DNA from: Clostridia bacterium
GTDB lineage: Bacteria > Bacillota > Clostridia > Oscillospirales > Acutalibacteraceae
Direction: 5' to 3'
Assembly: GCA_017407995.1 (NCBI GenBank)
Contig: JAFQVM010000030.1
Location: forward strand, 124,001-188,000
Length of the DNA stretch: 64,000 nt
The notes beneath the pieces are model-generated. The model worked only from the letters and a program-made list of their open reading frames with translations, had not been told where the DNA came from and did no database searches. A program made the translations under genes and the position numbers. Positions 59,224 through 64,000 of this stretch are shown here, piece after piece (the first letter of the stretch is position 1; every line of letters begins with the position of its first letter).

Positions 59224-60378
59224 ATGGAAATACGGCTTATAAGCCAAGATGAAGCGGTTGACTTTCTAAAAGTTTCTTCAGCTTCGTTCATCTGGAATTT
59301 TGACCCCAAAGTCGATAATAAAATGAATGTTCCTGTAATGGCAGCCTTTCATGAAGGCAAGCTCATTGCAGGACTTGAAATGTTGGATTTTGAAAGCAAT
59401 TACTGCGGCAATTATCTAAAAACCGTCGGAATAGGCGGCGTTTGCTCACTTCCCGAAAGCCGCAGAATGGGTGCAATCAAAGCAATTTTTGATAAAATCG
59501 GAAACACAGCACAGGAGAACGGTTGGGCAATGGGATTCCTTTTCCCCTTTTCCGTTTCCTATTACGAAAAGTTCGGTTACGCTTATATAAACCGCATGCT
59601 TTCCATAACCGTCCCTTTTGAAAACATGAACCACATCCCACGCAACACAGATGTGATTCCTTATTCACCGGAGTATTTTGAGGAGCTGAGTGCCCTACAC
59701 GCAAAATGTTCTCTTAAAGAAAATCTGTTAACACTTCGCAACGAAAGAAAATGTTTCTGCGAAACGCCCCTCGAAAAATGCGATTATACATATTTCCGCC
59801 GAAACACCGCAGGAGAGGCTGACGGATATGTCCGTTTCCTGGTTGACAGACCAAGCGGAAATTTAACCGTCACAGACCTCTATTTCCTCAGCCCTGAATC
59901 ACTCTACGGTTTGATTGGCTTCCTGCGTAATTATGATGGTATTGTCAAGCGTATTATTGTTCAAAAGCAGTACCAGGGTTCGCCATTCGCCTGTATTGCT
60001 GACAGAATTACAGGAGTAAAATATTCAGATGACGGTTGTGCCGCAGGCAGAATTTACGACATGAAAAAGATTCTCGAAAGCAACACCTATCCGGAACAAT
60101 ACGGCAAATTCCGACTTTTAAGTCTTGATGACTTTGAGCAAAACTCGGGTATTTTTGAGGTGGAATATCAAAACGGCAAGGCTTGTATTACACGTAAAAG
60201 CAACGGAGACTACGACATTGCGCTTACTCCTGCTGCCGCAGCGAGATTACTGCTTGCAGGAGAAGGACACACAGCCGAAACCGCAGCCTATATCAACGGC
60301 ACTGAAATCAAAGGCGATGCAAGAGACTTCTTTAAAACTTTCCCTCTCCGCCCCACACGCTTTACTGATGGTTTTTAA
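59224..60378 (+). CDS. Eis-like GNAT acetyltransferase
   Basis: The ATG at 59224, 7 nt after GGAGG, gives 384 residues. The N-terminal GNAT domain has the CoA-binding segment SLPESRRMGAIKAIF (about 76-90) after VGIGGVC, then a second GNAT-like domain and a C-terminal SCP2-like domain, the layout of the Eis family. Eis proteins acetylate amines (some acetylate aminoglycosides), but many relatives have unknown substrates. Monocistronic, with a TATAAT at 59172-59177 but no good -35. Confidence 0.82.
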   Translation: MEIRLISQDEAVDFLKVSSASFIWNFDPKVDNKMNVPVMAAFHEGKLIAGLEMLDFESNYCGNYLKTVGIGGVCSLPESRRMGAIKAIFDKIGNTAQENGWAMGFLFPFSVSYYEKFGYAYINRMLSITVPFENMNHIPRNTDVIPYSPEYFEELSALHAKCSLKENLLTLRNERKCFCETPLEKCDYTYFRRNTAGEADGYVRFLVDRPSGNLTVTDLYFLSPESLYGLIGFLRNYDGIVKRIIVQKQYQGSPFACIADRITGVKYSDDGCAAGRIYDMKKILESNTYPEQYGKFRLLSLDDFEQNSGIFEVEYQNGKACITRKSNGDYDIALTPAAAARLLLAGEGHTAETAAYINGTEIKGDARDFFKTFPLRPTRFTDGF

Positions 60379-60430
60379 ACTACGGTCTATCGAGTGGATG
60401 TCAGCTTTCCTACATCAATATAGCTACAAA

Positions 60431-60475
60431 AAAAGAGCCTGACAAATTAATGTCAGGCTCAAATATTTTTATTAT
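60431..60475. terminator. Bidirectional terminator
   Basis: A perfect 10-bp stem GAGCCTGACA/TGTCAGGCTC (60435-60444 with 60451-60460) with T-rich ends on both strands. Confidence 0.85.
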
Positions 60476-60477
60476 AC

Positions 60478-60996
60478 CTATTCATCTAACCCGCATAACA
60501 AATACAGCTCAGCTATGCACGATGATTTGTGAGCAATATATTTATCTATATCGTCAGGATATAATCGGGCTGCTTCCTCCTTTATTTTGCTATATCTTTC
60601 AACCGCTTTAGTATTACTTCGAAGATAATCCCTAAAAACAATGTGACGGCGTAACTCGTCTGAGTTCTGCGGACATACATACAAATGATGTTTTTGCAAA
60701 TGAGGCTTATCATTATAGCAAAACGCTTCTCTGTCCTTAATCCCCAAGTCGCCTTCATGTTCATAGCCTATTGACTTTAACCTGTTGACAACTTCACTAA
60801 ACACAGAATAATCTTTAATAATTATGTCGATATCTATAATCGGTTTAGCTGATAACCCTTCTACAGCTGTGCTGCCAACGTGTTCAACATCAATAATTAA
60901 GTCTTTGAGTTCTTTTTCTATTTCCTGTTTGATATCTTCAAACTCAGTTTTCCATTTTGAATTATATGGTTCAACAATTACACGTTTTTTCTTCAT
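60478..60996 (-). CDS. GrpB-family protein (UPF0157, nucleotidyltransferase-like)
   Basis: A 172-residue GrpB-family protein. EPYNSKWKTEFEDIKQEI (about 8-25) and the motif HVGSTAVEGLSAKPIIDIDII (about 40-60), with GS and D-x-D, match the nucleotidyltransferase-like fold of the family. Function is unknown in most species. The codon third positions look more AT-rich than the neighbours, which may hint at transfer. It follows mnmA by 18 nt. GGAG precedes the ATG. Confidence 0.85.
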   Translation of the reverse strand: MKKKRVIVEPYNSKWKTEFEDIKQEIEKELKDLIIDVEHVGSTAVEGLSAKPIIDIDIIIKDYSVFSEVVNRLKSIGYEHEGDLGIKDREAFCYNDKPHLQKHHLYVCPQNSDELRRHIVFRDYLRSNTKAVERYSKIKEEAARLYPDDIDKYIAHKSSCIAELYLLCGLDE

Positions 60997-61014
60997 GTTT
61001 CACTCCGCTTAATC

Positions 61015-62049
61015 CTATTTCAAGCCTATCCTTCCGCCGCCGAGCACTGTCTCACCGTCATAAAAGGCGGCAAACTGACCGGGTGTCACCGAGCGTTGTG
61101 GTTCATCAAACTTGACGAGCAGGTTGCCGTTTTCCGTCGGTGTAACCGTCGCCTGCGCAGCAGGCGCTCTGAATCGGATTTTCACCTGTGCTCTGAACTC
61201 CTCTTTCGGAAGTTCGCCCGAAATCCAATTTATACCCTCGGCACAAAAACCGTCCGAATACTGTGCTCCGCACTCGCCGAGCACCACACGGTTATTCTCC
61301 GCATCAACACGGGTGACAAACATAGGTTTGCCAAAAGCGCCGAGTCCTTTGCGCTGACCGACTGTGTAATTCATAATTCCCTTATGTCTGCCGATATTTT
61401 TACCCGCTGTATCAGCAAAATCGCCTTCACCCATATCACGAAGTCCGAGAGATGCGATAAAACTCGAATAATTATTATCGGGGATGAAGCAGACTTCCTG
61501 ACTGTCTTTTTTGGCTGCAACGTGCAATCCGTATTTTTCAGCAAGGGTGCGTATCTCACTTTTCTCCATGCCATCAAGCGGAAACATTGCGTGTGAAAGC
61601 TGATGCTGCGATAACATACACAGAAAATAACTTTGGTCCTTTGCCGAGGCAGAGCGTTTAAGCAAGGTTTTGTCGTCTTTTCTCTCAAGCGAAGCATAGT
61701 GGCCCGTTGCAAGAAAATCTGCGCCGTTTTGCAAGGCGAAGTCAAGCATCGCCCCAAACTTTATATCTCTGTTACATACAACACAGGGGTTTGGAGTAGC
61801 ACCATGCAGATACTCATTTGCAAAATAATCAATGACTTTTTCTTTGAACAGCTCACGTAAGTCGAGCACATGGAGCTTCACTCCTGCGCTATGTGCGGCA
61901 CGCCGTGCATCCTCAATATCTGCATCTGCAAGAGAGTCAGGTTTCAGCCTCAGCGTTACTCCCTCAACATTATATCCCCGCTCCTTTAACATGACTGCTG
62001 CAACGGAGCTGTCCACTCCTCCGCTCATTCCTACAAATACCGTCTGCAT
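61015..62049 (-). CDS. mnmA: tRNA-specific 2-thiouridylase MnmA
   Basis: A 344-residue enzyme that puts sulfur on U34 of tRNA Lys, Glu and Gln. The PP-loop GMSGGVDSSVAA is at residues 7-18, the first catalytic Cys is Cys89 in NPCVVCN and the second is Cys187 in SQEVCFIPD. The C-terminal beta-barrel with VTPGQFAAFYDGE is present. GGAGGAGG precedes the ATG. It is slightly shorter than the E. coli protein, and transcribed with the GrpB gene. Confidence 0.95.
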   Translation of the reverse strand: MQTVFVGMSGGVDSSVAAVMLKERGYNVEGVTLRLKPDSLADADIEDARRAAHSAGVKLHVLDLRELFKEKVIDYFANEYLHGATPNPCVVCNRDIKFGAMLDFALQNGADFLATGHYASLERKDDKTLLKRSASAKDQSYFLCMLSQHQLSHAMFPLDGMEKSEIRTLAEKYGLHVAAKKDSQEVCFIPDNNYSSFIASLGLRDMGEGDFADTAGKNIGRHKGIMNYTVGQRKGLGAFGKPMFVTRVDAENNRVVLGECGAQYSDGFCAEGINWISGELPKEEFRAQVKIRFRAPAAQATVTPTENGNLLVKFDEPQRSVTPGQFAAFYDGETVLGGGRIGLK

Positions 62050-62145
62050 ACCGCACCTCCTCCAAAACTTAAGCTTATAAGCCTATTTTACCATATGTAT
62101 ATAAAAATTTCACCTTTTTCTGCCAAAAATAAACCGCTTTTTTAC

Positions 62146-62174
62146 TTGCAGAATCAGAAAAAAAATAGTATAAT
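62146..62174 (+). promoter_or_regulatory. Sigma-A promoter for the PHP gene
   Basis: -35 TTGCAG (62146-62151), 17-nt spacer, -10 TATAAT (62169-62174). The start codon is about 170 nt downstream. Confidence 0.75.
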
Positions 62175-62180
62175 AACATT

Positions 62181-62340
62181 ATATTGAGGGATTTTGCACT
62201 TCAAGCTTATATGTGCGCAGCGCTGCGGTCGGTTCGTGATATGACACATTATGTCATTGCTCTTTCTCCGAACCGCTGTTCTGTGCTTTTTATGGAATCA
62301 ACAGGATTTCGGCGCCAATACTTTGTTGAGCTATCCAAGG
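62181..62340 (+). promoter_or_regulatory. Structured leader RNA upstream of the PHP gene
   Basis: The long untranslated leader holds a perfect 12-bp palindrome CGCAGCGCTGCG (62216-62227). It also has a two-part hairpin: CGGTTCG/CGAACCG (62230-62236 with 62269-62275) enclosing ATGACA/TGTCAT (62241-62257). No riboswitch class is recognised and no terminator is seen, so any control would be on translation. Confidence 0.45.
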
Positions 62341-62352
62341 GAGGATTTTATT

Positions 62353-63201
62353 TTGTCCGTCGATTTACACTGCCATACCAAGCTTTCAAACAGTTCAATG
62401 GGCATTGATGACCTCATCGTCCTCGCAAAGAAAAGAGGGGTCGACACAATCGCCATAACCGACCATGACTGTCAGGCCGGCTCTGTAAGAGGTAAAATTA
62501 TCGCCGCTCGCCGTGGTGTTACTGTCATCCCCGGCGTTGAGCTCTCTGCCATCGACGATAAAACCGGTCGCCAGGTACATATTCTGTGCTACCATTGCGA
62601 CAGTCCGGAAAGAATTGAAGAGATTTGTCACAAAAACACCGCCGCTCGCAAAAAAGCCGGTCAATATATGATTCTTAAAACCGCTCAGCGTTATCCGATA
62701 ACTGCGGAGCTTGTTATGAAGTGTGCTTCCGGCTCAACCGGAATATTTGAAGAGCATATTATGCACGCTCTCATAGAGTGCGGTCTCACTCAGAATATAC
62801 ACGGGGAGCTGTATGATGAGCTTTTCTCTCCTGACAGCCCCGACAATGTTATTGTTGAACCTAAGTTTTTACCTGTAAGTCAGGTTATCGAAGCTATACA
62901 CGGAGCAGGCGGCATCGCTGTCCTTGCCCATCCGTATAAATACAACAGCGTTGAATCTTTAGACTACTATGTCTCGCTCGGCCTTGACGGAGTTGAAGTC
63001 TGGTGTCCGTCCAACTCACCTGAACAGCAGGAGTTTTTACTCAGCTATGCAAAAAAGAAAAAGCTCCTCACCATCGGCGGCTCTGACTTCTGCGGAATGT
63101 ATAACAACGGTGTCGTAAGCATCGGAGATTTCGCAACTCCCGACGAAAGTCTGAAAGCACTTAACGATTATAAGGCTGCGATGAAAAAGAAGTCACGCTG
63201 A
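62353..63201 (+). CDS. PHP-domain phosphoesterase
   Basis: Start TTG 62353-62355, 9 nt after AAGGGAGG. The 282-residue protein starts directly in the PHP domain: VDLHCHTKLSNSS (HxH), ITDHDC, PGVELSA, GIAVLAHPYKY and GGSDFCG, the metal-binding His/Asp/Glu set. It resembles YciV/RNase AM-like 3',5'-nucleotide phosphatases more than histidinol phosphatase. It is transcribed with the following unknown gene (23 nt apart). Confidence 0.88.
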   Translation: MSVDLHCHTKLSNSSMGIDDLIVLAKKRGVDTIAITDHDCQAGSVRGKIIAARRGVTVIPGVELSAIDDKTGRQVHILCYHCDSPERIEEICHKNTAARKKAGQYMILKTAQRYPITAELVMKCASGSTGIFEEHIMHALIECGLTQNIHGELYDELFSPDSPDNVIVEPKFLPVSQVIEAIHGAGGIAVLAHPYKYNSVESLDYYVSLGLDGVEVWCPSNSPEQQEFLLSYAKKKKLLTIGGSDFCGMYNNGVVSIGDFATPDESLKALNDYKAAMKKKSR

Positions 63202-63224
63202 ATAAGTCTTAAAGGATGATTCCC

Positions 63225-63809
63225 ATGCCTTACAATGAAGATTGTGATATAAAATTATTTTATCCATCCGATGACAAAAACGGCAGTTCTGAAAAAGATA
63301 TTCTTGCAATTGCCGAAATTTTGGACAATCAGCGCAGCAACGGAAATCTCTTGCTTGCCCGCAAACTCGGTGAGCATCTTGCATCCATCAAACCCGAAAA
63401 CGCCGGCGAACTCGACGGCATAGACCTTGAAAAAGAAGGTATTGATGTAGACAAGCTTCCGTCCGAAATCCTGTACGAAGTTCGTGTACTCATGATTTTC
63501 ACCGCTCAAATCACTCTGCACTCTGTTCTTCCCTCTGTCCTTTCGACTGAGGCTGTCAACATAATGTATAACCAGATGAGGGACAAATCAGAGGCTTTCT
63601 ATGACAACGTGATGGATGGAACGTCGTTCTCATTCTACTATCTTGCAATAAGAAAAGGCGTTAACGTTGAAGAGGCTGTCGGCAAAAACTTTGCGATGCT
63701 CTGCGGTGATGAGGATGAGGAAGACTTTATAGAGCTTGGCAAGAAAGTTTATATGCTGACAAACGGATATATACGAGAGCTTGTCAGAAACTACAACTTT
63801 AAACTTTAA
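63225..63809 (+). CDS. Acidic protein of unknown function
   Basis: The ATG at 63225 lies 9 nt after AAGGA; an ATG at 63216 overlaps that site. The 194-residue protein is acidic (DEDEEDFIELGKK near the end) and helical, with a hydrophobic stretch in the middle (VLMIFTAQITLHSVLPSVLS, about 92-111) too polar for a clear membrane helix. No family recognised. It follows the PHP gene and ends before a terminator. Confidence 0.7.
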   Translation: MPYNEDCDIKLFYPSDDKNGSSEKDILAIAEILDNQRSNGNLLLARKLGEHLASIKPENAGELDGIDLEKEGIDVDKLPSEILYEVRVLMIFTAQITLHSVLPSVLSTEAVNIMYNQMRDKSEAFYDNVMDGTSFSFYYLAIRKGVNVEEAVGKNFAMLCGDEDEEDFIELGKKVYMLTNGYIRELVRNYNFKL

Positions 63810-63815
63810 AACTTT

Positions 63816-63847
63816 TACCGCACAGCAAAGCTGTGCGGTATTTTGTT
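63816..63847 (+). terminator. Intrinsic terminator after the final unknown gene
   Basis: A perfect 10-bp stem ACCGCACAGC/GCTGTGCGGT (63817-63826 with 63830-63839) followed by TTTTGTT. Confidence 0.85.
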
Positions 63848-63963
63848 GCATAATGTTGAAAGTTTTTGAGATTAATCTTTCATTTATTTTTAAAATACAC
63901 CGTATTATATTGATATATCTACACATCTTTTGAATTTTCAACCTTATAATCTTTCATTTTAAC

Positions 63964-63993
63964 TTGACCTTAATACATTTTTTGTGATATAAT
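63964..63993 (+). promoter_or_regulatory. Sigma-A promoter for a gene beyond the window
   Basis: -35 TTGACC (63964-63969), 18-nt spacer, extended -10 TGATATAAT (63985-63993). No coding sequence is visible before the window end. Confidence 0.65.
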
Positions 63994-64000
63994 AAACATT

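Overview
This window looks like chromosomal DNA of an anaerobic, endospore-forming low/medium-GC Firmicute of class Clostridia. A gut or rumen Oscillospiraceae/Ruminococcaceae-type genome is my best guess, but the family-level placement is inference. The support is spo0A next to spoIVB, yqfC-yqfD, a ylbJ-like gene, a SpoIIQ-like gene behind a textbook sigma-F promoter, rubrerythrin and a 2[4Fe-4S] ferredoxin (anaerobe markers), the GatCAB amidotransferase, and a Bacillus-like yaaO/darA/holB/ricT/trmN6/rsmI block. Vegetative promoters are very regular (TTGACA-like, 16-17 bp, TATAAT-like). Shine-Dalgarno sequences are strong, and several genes start at TTG or GTG. No rRNA, tRNA, IS element, prophage or CRISPR array was seen; this is ordinary core and peripheral chromosome.

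Layout. 1-4.4 kb: the 5' part of a citramalate synthase gene (cut by the window edge) behind galM, then a divergent secreted lipase-like hydrolase. 4.4-14 kb (minus strand): rubrerythrin, a membrane protein with rsmI and trmN6, dcd, a ferredoxin, a Na+-exporter-like ABC pair, then ricT, holB, darA and a YaaO-like decarboxylase. 14-19.8 kb: nicotinamidase-like hydrolase, gatCAB, a tiny Asn/Gln-rich repeat protein missed by ordinary gene calling, an Fe-type alcohol dehydrogenase and a small Cys protein. 19.8-24.5 kb: sporulation genes ylbJ, yqfC and yqfD, then a four-gene sigma/anti-sigma/membrane operon. 24.5-31 kb: a Ca2+-ATPase-type pump, a heterodimeric ABC exporter and an AbrB-like regulator.

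31-35 kb: AI-2E-family permease, aldo/keto reductase, BNR-repeat protein and a small unknown, in one operon. 35-40.6 kb: proBA with a membrane protein, an M16 protease and a metallophosphoesterase. 40.7-46.4 kb: an orphan polytopic membrane protein and a second heterodimeric ABC exporter under a MarR regulator with a 29-bp palindromic operator. 46.5-50.7 kb: phosphoesterase, DacF-like carboxypeptidase, mntP behind a yybP-ykoY (Mn2+) riboswitch with a clear terminator switch, and two unknowns. 50.9-53.8 kb: spo0A, spoIVB, a small lipoprotein.

53.9-57.9 kb: a four-gene operon of two Gfo/Idh/MocA dehydrogenases and two TIM-barrel isomerase-like proteins behind a promoter carrying a palindrome, probably for oxidation and epimerisation/elimination of an unusual sugar or polyol. 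58.0-59.1 kb: a candidate C-rich small RNA and the SpoIIQ-like gene. 59.2-63.8 kb: an Eis-like acetyltransferase, GrpB-like protein, mnmA, a PHP phosphoesterase with a structured 170-nt leader, and a final unknown.

The best candidates for undescribed biology are the 49-residue N/Q-repeat protein (18005-18154), the C-rich hairpin RNA upstream of spoIIQ (about 58065-58219), the PHP leader RNA, and the Gfo/TIM operon. All functions come from reading motifs by eye; no database search was run.
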